Assembly: GCF_000335475.2 (NCBI RefSeq)
Contig: NZ_ANAH02000014.1
Span: forward strand, 248,001 to 312,000
Length of the DNA stretch: 64,000 nucleotides
Source of the DNA: Cystobacter fuscus DSM 2262
GTDB taxonomy: Bacteria; Myxococcota; Myxococcia; Myxococcales; Myxococcaceae
Reading direction: 5' to 3'
The first letter of the stretch is position 1, and each line of letters begins with the position of its first letter. Position numbers and translations under genes: made by a program. Under the pieces are notes generated by a model, which worked only from the letters and a program-made list of their open reading frames with translations, did no database searches and was not told where the DNA came from. Shown here one piece after another: positions 9,001-16,462 of this stretch.

Positions 9001-9881
9001 CCCACCCGCTGTTGCGCGAGGCGTTCGTGCACCTGGCCCTGGAAGGGCCGCCTGCCCACGAGCGCCTCGAAGAGCATCACCCCCAGGCTGTACCAGTCGC
9101 TCGCCGGCGAGGCCTGCTCCCCGGACCATTGTTCGGGTGCCATGTAGGGCGGGGAGCCCGCCAACTCCTCGGGGGTGGTGTCCAGCGGGGCCGGCGCGAG
9201 CTCCTTGGCCAACCCGAAGTCGAGCACCACCACACGGCCGCTCGAGGTGACGATGACGTTGGAAGGCTTGAGGTCGCGGTGGACGATCCCCTGGGTATGC
9301 AGGGTGTGGACGCCCTGGACGAGGTGGAAGAAGACGGAGCGCAGGCGCTCGGGATCTCCGGTGAAGGTGCCGGGCTCGGACCGGGGCTCCTGCTGGGCGG
9401 AGGACGAAGAGGAGGACGCGACGGCCGCTGGCTGCACGAGGCTGACGGTTTCGTCGCTGGAGGATGCGGAGAGGCGTTGCTGGGTCTCCGTGGGAGCCTC
9501 CGACAGCGCCGTGACCTCGGGCTTGAGTGACAACAGCAGGGGGTTGCTGATGTTGGCCCGGGCGTCGCTCGTATTGGAGACGTAGGCGTTGAAGTGGCGC
9601 CCCTCGATGTACTCCATGGTGAAGAACCATTGGTCTCCCTCGGAGTGGAGTTCGTAGAGGGTGACCAGGTTGGGGTGCACCAGGTTCGCGAGCAGCCGGA
9701 ACTCGTGCTTGAAGCGAAAGACGGCGGACGGGCGGGTCTCGTGGAGCAGCTTGAGGGCCACCACGGTGTTGTAATGGCTGTCCCAGACCTCATACACGGA
9801 GCCAAAAGCTCCCGAACCCAAGGGGCGACGGAGCTCGAACCGGCTGCTCCCTTGAAACGAGGACTTCGTCTGCAACAGCAT
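6009..9881 (-). CDS. Ser/Thr protein kinase with AAA ATPase and TPR-like repeats
   Basis: A 1290-residue cytoplasmic signalling protein. Residues 15-335 form a eukaryote-like kinase with every key motif: GSGAFGSVY loop, VALKLL lysine, HRDLKPSN near residue 200, DFGLAKE, and APEQW. A low-complexity Ser-rich insert of about 70 residues splits the kinase around residues 103-173. Residues 353-700 are an AAA/STAND ATPase (GREAEL, Walker A GEPGIGKS, Walker B VVLCLDDLQWGD). The remaining 590 residues are helical repeats of TPR type. This PknK-like architecture is common in myxobacteria and is thought to couple ligand or partner sensing to phosphorylation. The start at 9881 is preceded by CAGGAGA. 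Two small genes follow on the same strand and are candidate partners. Confidence 0.93.
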   Translation of the reverse strand: MLLQTKSSFQGSSRFELRRPLGSGAFGSVYEVWDSHYNTVVALKLLHETRPSAVFRFKHEFRLLANLVHPNLVTLYELHSEGDQWFFTMEYIEGRHFNAYVSNTSDARANISNPLLLSLKPEVTALSEAPTETQQRLSASSSDETVSLVQPAAVASSSSSSAQQEPRSEPGTFTGDPERLRSVFFHLVQGVHTLHTQGIVHRDLKPSNVIVTSSGRVVVLDFGLAKELAPAPLDTTPEELAGSPPYMAPEQWSGEQASPASDWYSLGVMLFEALVGRRPFQGQVHERLAQQRVGASRPSTLLQGIPPDLDELCVRLLDPDPSRRPGHAELVAILQPQGGDTQPGVRATYSGQELIGREAELKLLTEAFQRTEAGTLSLVKLEGEPGIGKSTLLRHFTHSLHARGAVVLFGRCYERESVPYKALDDLMDSLGRYLLQLPREQARELIPPRMHELTRLFPVLVLSAELQPETPPAAPPAEPFQARQLAVSVLQELLLRISQHARVVLCLDDLQWGDVDSARFLAELLSPPGAPPLLLITSYRASEARSSAFLVEFEQLLAGSTWQMARSELRLEPLPPEVSAQLAMRRLGTSSLEARTRAEHIARESRGNPLFIEELARAPITEAARGTGVSGAVSLGDVLRRRLHGLPEEARHLLELLAVSGRPTSEEVLVEALGNSGSALSSLILLRAHNLLRFHLGGHTRLEISHDRIRENVVGQLGASELTTRHRRLAEVLETRAEADPEQLAVHFHGAGEPRKAALHALRAAERAQQALAFHRAAELFGAAIDWSGGAPEPALGTLGSLKRRRAEALANAGRCREAAPLFLEVAGLGGAPEEVLDNQRRATESYMLGGQIDEGLALVRPMLSQVKLAYGDTHRGALANMLWHRSRLQRRGTTFQERPALAIAPERLHRVDLGWSLGKAMANVEWIRASGFQLQSLRLALECGEASRIARSLIAFGPVMVWEGSHAALEKGSRYLLEGAAIAERLQQPALIGFAEVYQAACSLVRGEFASGRAHVDKGMRLLQQHGVDVIWELNVGRSLGCNLHDAQRSMHGLGLRASEWHRTATELGDSFSRVMSSFYSAFCLVARDEPDNARELVDEAISGWSRTGAIQQYHAFLRTSQADLYQGKPESAWARLEKTWPMLTAAQIFRGQPSRIESHALRAQLALAMAAEAPGRRPELLRQVEEDALQLEKEIRKDCPFLAQLLRAGVARQRGQPEQALVHLSSAIEGYRALGMPNLEACARWWKGELVGGEEGRALVQEATTLLTADGIHRPRQWAAMVLPGCAP

Positions 9882-9967
9882 CGTTCGTCTCCTGAACCGC
9901 TGTCGTGAAGGCGGGCAGGCTACCATGGATCCTCCCGCGTACTGGGGCGCGATCTCTCGGTTGCCCT

Positions 9968-11020
9968 TTAGTCGAGGAATCGTCTCCACCAGAGCCGGGC
10001 CTCGTCCTCGGTGACACGAAGCGTGGTGTACCGGGGCGGATCAACGGACACCGTGGTTCGCGGCAGGAACAGTGGCTCGAACCAGGGTTCCATCACCCGG
10101 GCGAACTCACGGTACGCGGGAAGGGTCTCGCCGGTGGTGAGGTCTCCGGCCTCCGGCCGCTCCCCAAGAGAGACAACGACGCGATCCTCGGCGAGTTCCA
10201 CCAGGGTTGTTCCGGATGAGTGCAGCCGGGAACGGAGGGCCGTCGCGCCACCGAGTTGCGTGAGAACAGGCGGTCCGAGGAAGTTGAGCCAATGGACTCC
10301 ATCCACCCGGAGGCCCACCCACCGCTCATTGAACCAGGCGGGCCGGAGATCGATGCCGGGATGGCGCATGACCTCGGAGCGAAAGCCGACATCCTTGACC
10401 CGGAGGTTCTGGTAGAGGTGAAGGGCCAGTCCCGCGTGCCCGGAGGCGAACATCAGCTTGGAGGCCATGTCGAGCGCCAACCCGCGCACACGCGCTGGCC
10501 CGTGTTCTTCGAGGTACTCAATGGGAAGCGTCGCGGTGAGCAGGCTCGAAATCGTCTCCTGGGGCTCAGGTCGCCACGGAATGCGAGCCTGGTACTCGAG
10601 TTGGTAGCCGTTCCGGCTGTTGTCGCCTCCAGTGAATAGTAGACCCCTCTCGAAGCCTCGCTTCTCAATCTCCCTTCGATATGGGGCTTCATAATCGGCA
10701 GGGAAGGACCATCGCTTCGTCGCCTGGAGAATGCGGTGCACCCAACTCCATCGCTCTGCGGTCAAGCGGGATCCTTCATCATGAGATAAATGAACGTAGT
10801 TGATGGTCTTGGGCCCCTGTCCTACCGCGCGCATATAGCTATCAATGGCGTGGCTTACCCCCAAAGCGAGTTCAGGGTGTTCGTACGGCATGTAGAACGC
10901 GATACGGATGACTTCGCGCGCGAGCAACTCTCTTGGCGGACGTGGAGGCTCCCCGTCGTAGAGCTTCCAGCGGTCCGAAGCCGTGCCACGAAGACGAAGG
11001 CGCGGATAGTGGCTGGCCAT
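9968..11020 (-). CDS. DUF3396 (type VI immunity) family protein
   Basis: A 350-residue protein without signal peptide. It has the layout of the DUF3396 family: an early beta-strand segment IRIAFYMPYEHPELA, a central LALDMASKLMFASGHAGLALH region, and a C-terminal part with VVVSLGERPEAGDL and AYREFARVMEPWFEP. Known family members are immunity proteins that neutralise type VI secretion effectors. No matching effector gene lies next to it: upstream is a Doc/AbrB pair and downstream the large kinase. It may be an orphan immunity gene kept against rivals. Assigned by motif memory, so moderately sure. Confidence 0.72.
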   Translation of the reverse strand: MASHYPRLRLRGTASDRWKLYDGEPPRPPRELLAREVIRIAFYMPYEHPELALGVSHAIDSYMRAVGQGPKTINYVHLSHDEGSRLTAERWSWVHRILQATKRWSFPADYEAPYRREIEKRGFERGLLFTGGDNSRNGYQLEYQARIPWRPEPQETISSLLTATLPIEYLEEHGPARVRGLALDMASKLMFASGHAGLALHLYQNLRVKDVGFRSEVMRHPGIDLRPAWFNERWVGLRVDGVHWLNFLGPPVLTQLGGATALRSRLHSSGTTLVELAEDRVVVSLGERPEAGDLTTGETLPAYREFARVMEPWFEPLFLPRTTVSVDPPRYTTLRVTEDEARLWWRRFLD

Positions 11021-11145
11021 CAGTCAATACCAAGCTGCTTGAGACCGCCCGGGGTCACGAGTGCCACGGGACACCAAGTGAGAGGAGCTCGGCAGGTGAG
11101 GGCATGGAGGGAGTAGTCTAGAACTCAGCACCAGCGGCGTGATGC

Positions 11146-11535
11146 TCAGTCTTCTCCTGCGAGCTGCCGGAGCCTGGAGGCCACCCGTTCCTTGCCTGCT
11201 TGTCCCTGCGCGACCTCCATCGTGAGGTCATAGAGCGCGTCCGAGGAGGTGACGATGGACACGCCGTTCAGGTCGAGGAAGACGAGGGCGGCGAGAAGGC
11301 CGATCCGCTTGTTCCCGTCCACGAACGGATGGTTCGAGACGAGATGGAAGAGGTACGCGGCCGCCATGGTGAACAGATCCGGGTGGATGAACTCACCAGC
11401 AAAGGTCGCCATCGGCTGTGCGAGCGCGGATTCGAGGAGGCCCGGCTCGCGTAGTCCTGGAGGTCCACCGTACCGCTCGAGCTGGACGTGATGAATCTCG
11501 AGTACATCCTCGAGAGTGAGGAAGACCGGGCTCAT
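11146..11535 (-). CDS. doc: Doc-type toxin (Fic fold)
   Basis: A 129-residue member of the death-on-curing branch of the Fic family. The signature HPFVDGNKR is at residues 69-77. The N-terminal part ([17 protein letters not shown]) and the ESALAQP segment also fit the family. P1 Doc phosphorylates EF-Tu and stops translation. The ATG at 11535 overlaps the antitoxin stop codon by four bases (ATGA), which implies translational coupling and a two-gene operon. Confidence 0.92.
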   Translation of the reverse strand: MSPVFLTLEDVLEIHHVQLERYGGPPGLREPGLLESALAQPMATFAGEFIHPDLFTMAAAYLFHLVSNHPFVDGNKRIGLLAALVFLDLNGVSIVTSSDALYDLTMEVAQGQAGKERVASRLRQLAGED

Positions 11536-11759
11536 TTCGCCAACTTGCGCAGGGTCTCGTCATGAGCGTCCATCATCCGCTTCGTCGCGTCACGCACCTG
11601 GCTCTTCCGCGCCTCGGGAGTGACGGGGCGGATGATGAGTGACTTCCCATCGGTCTCGATCTCCAGGGGCGTGTCCTTGTCGATGTGAAGAAGCTCGAGA
11701 ATCGGACGGTCGATGATGAGTCCGAGGCTGTTACCGATGGTCGTCAGGGTCTTCCGCAT
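11532..11759 (-). CDS. AbrB/MazE-type antitoxin of the Doc pair
   Basis: A 75-residue protein opening [19 protein letters not shown], the swapped-hairpin AbrB/SpoVT DNA-binding fold, followed by a charged C-terminal tail that would bind the toxin. The ATG at 11759 is preceded by GAGGTG. The frame stays open to about 11891, but that extension is the relic of an unrelated gene (see 11818-11970), so the short start is preferred. A palindrome GTTATAAC at 11778-11785 lies 19 bases before the start and could hold the promoter or operator. The pairing of an AbrB-type antitoxin with a Doc toxin is common in chromosomes. Confidence 0.86.
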   Translation of the reverse strand: MRKTLTTIGNSLGLIIDRPILELLHIDKDTPLEIETDGKSLIIRPVTPEARKSQVRDATKRMMDAHDETLRKLAK

Positions 11760-11817
11760 GGAGCACCTCGCCACTTCGTTATAACAACGGTCGAACGCAG
11801 GTGGTACCCGCCCGGAG

Positions 11818-11970
11818 GGTGGGTGGAGTTGCCCCGGTTTTCCTGGCCGGTATTGCCCGAAAGCGGGCGAGCCGCAGGGGGAGGTTGGCACCAGCCGGGA
11901 TCCACGGCAGCCCGAGCCCCGTCCCAGCAGCCAGGCGCTGATCGCCTCGTGACCGTGAAGTCACAGCGAA
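11818..11970 (-). pseudogene. Relic of an ECF sigma-factor gene (SnoaL-like end)
   Basis: About 150 bases match the 3' part of the ECF sigma gene at 23495-24448; 27 bases in a row are identical (11929-11955 against 23724-23750). On the minus strand the relic still reads in frame [20 protein letters not shown] and then [11 protein letters not shown], exactly as in the intact gene. Sequence on both sides is unrelated. It is therefore a broken copy, not a gene, and it abuts the promoter region of the antitoxin/toxin pair. Confidence 0.85.
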
Positions 11971-12049
11971 TTGAAGCCCGACCGTGGGGCTTGTGGGGGT
12001 TCATTGCCGTTAATCCCTCACAACCCCCGATGCGCGAGCGGGGCGGGGG

Positions 12050-13414
12050 TCACTTCTTCGTCAGGATATCGAGCGCGGCGGTGCTCATCGCCTCGATGGC
12101 GGTCTGGAGGGTGGGCTCGGCATCGGGGGCCCACCGGGGGCTGTGGAGCGAGGGCAGCTTCGTGGGGTCTCCTCCGGCCGCGTCCCACCGGGCCTGTGGG
12201 ACGCCGCCCACCACGAAGAGCATGCTCTGGATGGACTTGTCGGACAGGGAATAGCGGCTGAAGTCCTCCCCTCCGGTGGTGGGCGGCACCTCCACCACGC
12301 GCTCCGCGCCGAAGCGCCGGGTCCAGGCGTCGACGAGCCGATCCGTCAGGGGCCCGGTGTTGAAGACGGAGGGATAGAACTCCTCCTCCTTCGTCGTCAC
12401 GACGGGCATGTGGTCCTCGGGGAGGCCGGCGGCGATGGCCTCGCCGCGCGCGATCCGGGCGATGCCCTCGAGCAGATGGCGGCGCGTCTCCGCCGAGTAG
12501 CTGCGCACGGTGAGCTGGAGCCGGGCCTCGCTGGGGATGATGTTGTGTTTGCTCCCCGCGAGGAAGCTGCCCACGGTCACCACCGCCGTCTCCTGGGGCG
12601 CGAGTTCCCGGCTGACGAGTGTCTGGAGCGTCCCGACGATGCGCGAGGCGAGGACGATGGGATCCCGCGTCGTATGGGGCGAGGCACCATGGCCTCCCAC
12701 GCCCTTCACCAGGATGTCGACGGAGTCGACGTTCGCCGACATGTGGCCCCGCGAGTAGCCCACGGTGCCCGCGGGAAGATCCGCGACGTCGTGGAGGGCG
12801 AGCGTGAACTGGGGTTTGGGAAAGCGCGTGTAGAGCCCGTCCGCCAGCATGGCCCGGGCCCCCACCCCCACCTCCTCCGCCGGCTGTCCGATCATGACGA
12901 GCGTGCCGGACCAGCGAGCCTTCAGGGCGGCCAGACGGCGCGCGGTGCCCACCCAGGCCGTCATGTGGAGATCATGGCCACAGGCATGCATCACCCGCGT
13001 CTGCGCGCCCTCGCGCGTGACGGCCTTCACCTGGCTGGCGTAGGGCAGCCCCGTGGCCTCCTCGACGGGGAGCCCGTCCAGATCGGTGCGCACCAGGAGC
13101 ACCGGGCCGGGTCCGTTCTCGAGCACCGCCACCACGCCATGGCCCCCCACCCCGGGAGTCACGGTGAAGCCGAGCTTCTTCACCTCCGTGGCGAGCCGGG
13201 CCGAGGTCGCCTTCTCCTGGAGGCTCAGTTCGGGATGGGCATGCAGGTCGCGGTAGAGCGCGAGCAGGCCCGGCAGGTCGGCCTTGATCTGTTCCGCGAG
13301 CGGATCAGCGAGGACGGGCGCGGGAAGCAGCAGCGCCGCGGCGGCGAGCAGGAGGCGGGGGGAGGGGAGTACACGGAAGGAAAAGGAAGGAGGGCTCATG
13401 GCGACGCCGGTCAT
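12050..13414 (-). CDS. Exported M20D metallopeptidase/amidohydrolase
   Basis: A 454-residue protein with a signal peptide (LLLAAAALLLPAPVLA-DP). It has the M20D amidohydrolase layout: LHAHPELS, the metal-binding MHACGHDLH, GQPAEEVGVGA with the catalytic Glu pair, a dimerisation domain (VKGVGGHGASPHTTRDP), and a late metal ligand in SLHSP. Relatives hydrolyse N-acyl amino acids, hippurate or indole-acetyl conjugates. The export signal suggests it acts in the periplasm or outside. The ATG at 13414 is preceded by GGGGTGA; a second ATG at 13399 would also keep the signal peptide. Confidence 0.9.
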   Translation of the reverse strand: MTGVAMSPPSFSFRVLPSPRLLLAAAALLLPAPVLADPLAEQIKADLPGLLALYRDLHAHPELSLQEKATSARLATEVKKLGFTVTPGVGGHGVVAVLENGPGPVLLVRTDLDGLPVEEATGLPYASQVKAVTREGAQTRVMHACGHDLHMTAWVGTARRLAALKARWSGTLVMIGQPAEEVGVGARAMLADGLYTRFPKPQFTLALHDVADLPAGTVGYSRGHMSANVDSVDILVKGVGGHGASPHTTRDPIVLASRIVGTLQTLVSRELAPQETAVVTVGSFLAGSKHNIIPSEARLQLTVRSYSAETRRHLLEGIARIARGEAIAAGLPEDHMPVVTTKEEEFYPSVFNTGPLTDRLVDAWTRRFGAERVVEVPPTTGGEDFSRYSLSDKSIQSMLFVVGGVPQARWDAAGGDPTKLPSLHSPRWAPDAEPTLQTAIEAMSTAALDILTKK

Positions 13415-13485
13415 AGGACGTCACCCCGGACGGAGGAAAGACGGGCGATAGACCCATCGATGTCGGCGCGGTAGCCTCACGGGCC

Positions 13486-14295
13486 ATGACCGAGCCGAAG
13501 AGCAAGAACGACACTGGCCGCTTCGTCTGGTACGAACTCCTCTCGACCGACCCGCGGGGCGCTCTCGCCTTCTATCCCGAGGTCGTGGGATGGAAGACGC
13601 AGCCGTTCGAAGTCGGCGGGGACGGGGACTACAGGATGTGGGTCGGCGGCCAGGGGCCACTCGGCGGCGTGACCGCGCTGCCCGAGCCCGCGAAGAAGTT
13701 GGGCGCGCCGTCCTACTGGCAGGCGAACGTGCAGGTCGCGAACGTCGACGAAACCCTCGCGGAGGTGAAGCGCCTCGGCGGCCAGGTCTACGTGAACGAG
13801 GACGTCCCCTCCGTGGGACGCTTCGCGGTGATTGCGGACCCGCAGGGGGCGGTCATCGCGGTCTTCACGCCCGCGGCTGACGTTCAGTCGCACGACGTCG
13901 CGAAGCAGGGCGAGTTCTCGTGGCACGAGCTGTACACGACCGACCACGAAGCCGCGTTCACCTTCTATGCGCGCATCGTCGGCTGGGAGCGCCTCGGCGA
14001 GTTCGACATGGGCGCGATGGGCAAGTACCTGCTGTGGGGCCGCAACGGCAAGCAGCTCGGCGGCATGCTGACCCTGCCGAAGGGGATGAAGACGCCCGAC
14101 GGGCGCGACGTGCCGCCGTCGTGGATGTACTACGTCACGGTCGAGGATCTGGACGCCGCGCTTGCCCGCGCGACGGCGAAGGGTGCGCGGGTGCTCAACG
14201 GCCCGATGGAGGTCCCCGGTGGCCAGCGCGTCGTGCAGCTCATGGATCCGCAGGGCGCCGCGTTCGCGCTCACCACTCCGCCGACGTCGCGGTGA
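13486..14295 (+). CDS. VOC-fold protein with two glyoxalase-like domains
   Basis: A 269-residue protein built of two similar VOC domains. The first (residues 10-130) starts FVWYELLSTDPRGALAFY and ends FAVIADPQGAVIAVF. The second (145-265) starts FSWHELYTTDHEAAFTFY and ends RVVQLMDPQGAAFAL. Such proteins resemble glyoxalases and ring-cleaving dioxygenases and are often listed with hydroxylase-type functions, but the substrate is unknown. Translation probably starts at the ATG at 13486; no strong ribosome site is visible upstream. It is divergent from the M20 peptidase gene, with 71 bases between them. Confidence 0.85.
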   Translation: MTEPKSKNDTGRFVWYELLSTDPRGALAFYPEVVGWKTQPFEVGGDGDYRMWVGGQGPLGGVTALPEPAKKLGAPSYWQANVQVANVDETLAEVKRLGGQVYVNEDVPSVGRFAVIADPQGAVIAVFTPAADVQSHDVAKQGEFSWHELYTTDHEAAFTFYARIVGWERLGEFDMGAMGKYLLWGRNGKQLGGMLTLPKGMKTPDGRDVPPSWMYYVTVEDLDAALARATAKGARVLNGPMEVPGGQRVVQLMDPQGAAFALTTPPTSR

Positions 14296-14364
14296 AGGGG
14301 GCTGAGTAGAGGCGCTTTACTTCCGACCGCTTCGGATTCCCGCAGACCTCTTCCCTCGGCGGCA

Positions 14365-14386
14365 GGTTCGATTTCCGCCGCCTCCA
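14365..14386 (+). repeat. tmRNA 3'-end-like direct repeat, left copy
   Basis: The bases GGTTCGATTTCCGCCGC followed by CTCCA look like the T-arm and 3' end of tmRNA (ssrA), a common target of phage-type integrases. The same 22 bases recur with two changes at 21666-21687. It lies just beyond the stop codon of the SUKH gene. It may be one attachment site of an integrated element. Confidence 0.6.
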
Positions 14387-14394
14387 GTAGAGTT

Positions 14395-14832
14395 TCAGTC
14401 GTCGTACAACCCGTCCATGAACTCCTGGAAGCTGTTGGCGACGGGGTGGACGGAGCCCTCGACGGAGACGAGGACGATACGAGGCTGTTCGGGCGAGCCT
14501 CGGTAGTCAAAACACAGGTCCTCTCCACCAGGGGTTCTGGCGAAGGGGAAGATGCCCGATGGGACATGGGAGCGAATGACTTCGTATGAATTGATGATGC
14601 AGTAGCTCTCCCTCCCCTCGTGTTCGGAGACTGTCAGTAGCACACCCAATGCATTGTCGCCTCTTCCAACCCTGAACCCATTGGGCTCGGGGGCCATGCC
14701 CTGATACATGGATACAACCCGCTTGTAGTCATCGGGAAGTTTGACTCTCCATGCAGACTCGATCCGCTCCAATTCATGTGGACTGACGGACCCTGGCGCC
14801 TTCAGGACGTGCGGTCTCCAGTGAACACTCAT
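14395..14832 (-). CDS. SMI1/KNR4 (SUKH) family immunity protein
   Basis: A 145-residue protein with the SUKH pattern. The helix HELERIESAWRVKLPDDYKRV is followed by the loop MYQGMAPEPNGFRV, then SGIFPFARTPGGEDLCFDYRG, the classic FA.TPGGD-type strand of the fold, and a C-terminal helix SFQEFMDGLYDD. SUKH proteins are immunity proteins of polymorphic nuclease toxins. The gene begins 22 bases after the stop of the WHH nuclease gene, with a strong GGAGG ribosome site before the ATG at 14832, so it is almost certainly the immunity partner of that toxin. Confidence 0.9.
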   Translation of the reverse strand: MSVHWRPHVLKAPGSVSPHELERIESAWRVKLPDDYKRVVSMYQGMAPEPNGFRVGRGDNALGVLLTVSEHEGRESYCIINSYEVIRSHVPSGIFPFARTPGGEDLCFDYRGSPEQPRIVLVSVEGSVHPVANSFQEFMDGLYDD

Positions 14833-14854
14833 TTGAACTCCTCCATCCGAAAAT

Positions 14855-16462
14855 CTATTGGTATCCGCCTCCCCAGATGGACATCCCTCCGGTGTGCGGT
14901 CTCGCAAGCTGGTGTGCGCCATCCGTAATGAGCTGCATTCTGCCTACGTCCTGGTGGTGATGCCATGTATAACCACTTGGAGCAGTCGTGCTCGTCGGCA
15001 ACGCTTCAATCTCTCCTGGAGAGAGCTTCAGCTCTTTTGCCAGACGGGGATCGGCCGTGACCGCCTCATGCAGTCGTTGGTTGGCCGCCTTGAAATGCAT
15101 CCTGTGGCTGCTGCTCCCGATGTGGACGTCATCAATGAGCGTCTCGAACTTCGTCTCGAACTCGGCGAAGCCGTGCTTGTCGAAGCGGACGGTCTCCCTC
15201 CCGTTCGTCACCGTCTTGCCTGCACGGTTGCGTCCGAGAATGGCAATGGGTTGAGGCGGCTGCCTTGTCCCCTTGTAGGGCAGCACTCGGCCGTCCTGGG
15301 TGAGCCTGGGCTTGCGCCACTCCTCCACGCGCTCGATGAGGTGGCGCTTCGGGGCCGGGCCTCCCTTGGAGGAGTCAGGGGCCGAGGCGCGCACGTCCTG
15401 GCTGCTGCTCATGCCCTGTTGCGCCATGTACGCGGCCGTTGGCGTCAGGGTCACCGTCACCGCAGGCCGGGCCACCACCACTGCTTGGACCTGGCGGGCC
15501 ACCGCCAACAAGTCCAGCTCCGTCTCCGCCTTGAGCAGTTGCGCTGCCCGGCCAAAGCCCGGCAGCCCCGGGCCCTTCATCATCCCGTGCGCCGTCCACC
15601 CCAGTGCCGCCGTCGCCACCAGCACCAGCACCTGCCCCACCTGCTCGCCCAGCACTCGTCCGTAGCGCTCTCCGAAGCTCCTCAACTCCACCAGGGAGCG
15701 AGCGCTCCGGACCGCCTCCTGTAATTGCCGGTAGCCCTCTACTACGTTGAAGAGCGTGTTCGCTCCCAGGTACGCGACCAGCGTCACCGTCATCCCCAAG
15801 GCGATCAGCTTGGAGGTTGGCTCGGGCAGTAGCAGCATGCCGAGGTAGATGGAGAGCGAGGTGTAGACAGCAATCTTCAATTGCTCCGGGTCTACCGAGG
15901 CCTCTCCTACTGACTGAACACCGGGCCAGAGGCTCTCGAACGCGAACATGAGCGCCAGGTCCGCCCGCTCCTCCTCGTCCAGATGCAGTTCTGGCTCTCG
16001 GACAGTCCCGCGGCGCGAAGGGGCCTCGTGCTGGGAGCACGAACTCGACCAGGCGAGCTGCGAGGAGCGCGAGGCTCGCCAAGCCGCAGAGAGCCTCGGA
16101 ATCTTGCCAGGCCGGTGGAAGAGGGGTTGGGGCGGGCCGGGGAGTTGCGCCACCAGCAACCGCATGGCGTGCTCGAACTCGGCCTGGGAGAAATGCACGG
16201 GCGCGCGCTGGGGCAGGGCGGGGAGCACCACCTGTCGGCCTTCCGCCTCGAGCACCACCCGCGCGGGCCCGGCCACCGACTCGCAGGACTCCTCCGCCAC
16301 CGCTCTGGCGGGCTCCTGCTCCCACCGCATTCCATCGTCCGTTGCGCATGCGGCCAAGGCCAGTACCAGCGTCACTGCCCACGGGCGCAGCCCTTGAAGG
16401 GCTCGGCTCGTGCGCTCATGGCGCGTTGGCGGCTTGCGCCCTCTCCTGCTCGTGGCCGGCAT
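14855..16462 (-). CDS. Polymorphic toxin lipoprotein with C-terminal WHH nuclease
   Basis: A 535-residue protein. A positively charged N-terminus leads to a lipobox (LVLALAAC, Cys near residue 39). Residues 40-330 carry a conserved-looking myxobacterial carrier region with hydrophobic stretches (YLGMLLLPEP, VLVLVATAALGW). From about residue 430 comes a colicin-DNase/HNH-ENDO VII-type nuclease: GYTWHHHQDVGRMQL at 497-511, then His517, and HTGG near 523-526. This toxin class cuts nucleic acid in target cells. A SUKH immunity gene follows at once. How it is delivered is unknown; the lipoprotein signal suggests surface display or outer-membrane exchange rather than a type VI needle. The ATG at 16462 has no good ribosome site, so the exact start is uncertain. 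Confidence 0.87.
   Translation of the reverse strand: MPATSRRGRKPPTRHERTSRALQGLRPWAVTLVLALAACATDDGMRWEQEPARAVAEESCESVAGPARVVLEAEGRQVVLPALPQRAPVHFSQAEFEHAMRLLVAQLPGPPQPLFHRPGKIPRLSAAWRASRSSQLAWSSSCSQHEAPSRRGTVREPELHLDEEERADLALMFAFESLWPGVQSVGEASVDPEQLKIAVYTSLSIYLGMLLLPEPTSKLIALGMTVTLVAYLGANTLFNVVEGYRQLQEAVRSARSLVELRSFGERYGRVLGEQVGQVLVLVATAALGWTAHGMMKGPGLPGFGRAAQLLKAETELDLLAVARQVQAVVVARPAVTVTLTPTAAYMAQQGMSSSQDVRASAPDSSKGGPAPKRHLIERVEEWRKPRLTQDGRVLPYKGTRQPPQPIAILGRNRAGKTVTNGRETVRFDKHGFAEFETKFETLIDDVHIGSSSHRMHFKAANQRLHEAVTADPRLAKELKLSPGEIEALPTSTTAPSGYTWHHHQDVGRMQLITDGAHQLARPHTGGMSIWGGGYQ

Noticed and set aside
5799-9530. A 1243-codon open frame on the plus strand opposite the kinase gene
   Set aside because: Its composition is Arg/Gln/Leu-rich without any motif, and the opposite strand encodes a complete kinase, ATPase and repeat protein. 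Long antisense frames are expected at this GC content.
11760-11891. N-terminal extension of the AbrB-type antitoxin
   Set aside because: The extension translates the relic of the sigma-factor gene ([11 protein letters not shown]) and not part of an AbrB fold; the ATG at 11759 has a ribosome site and starts the fold.
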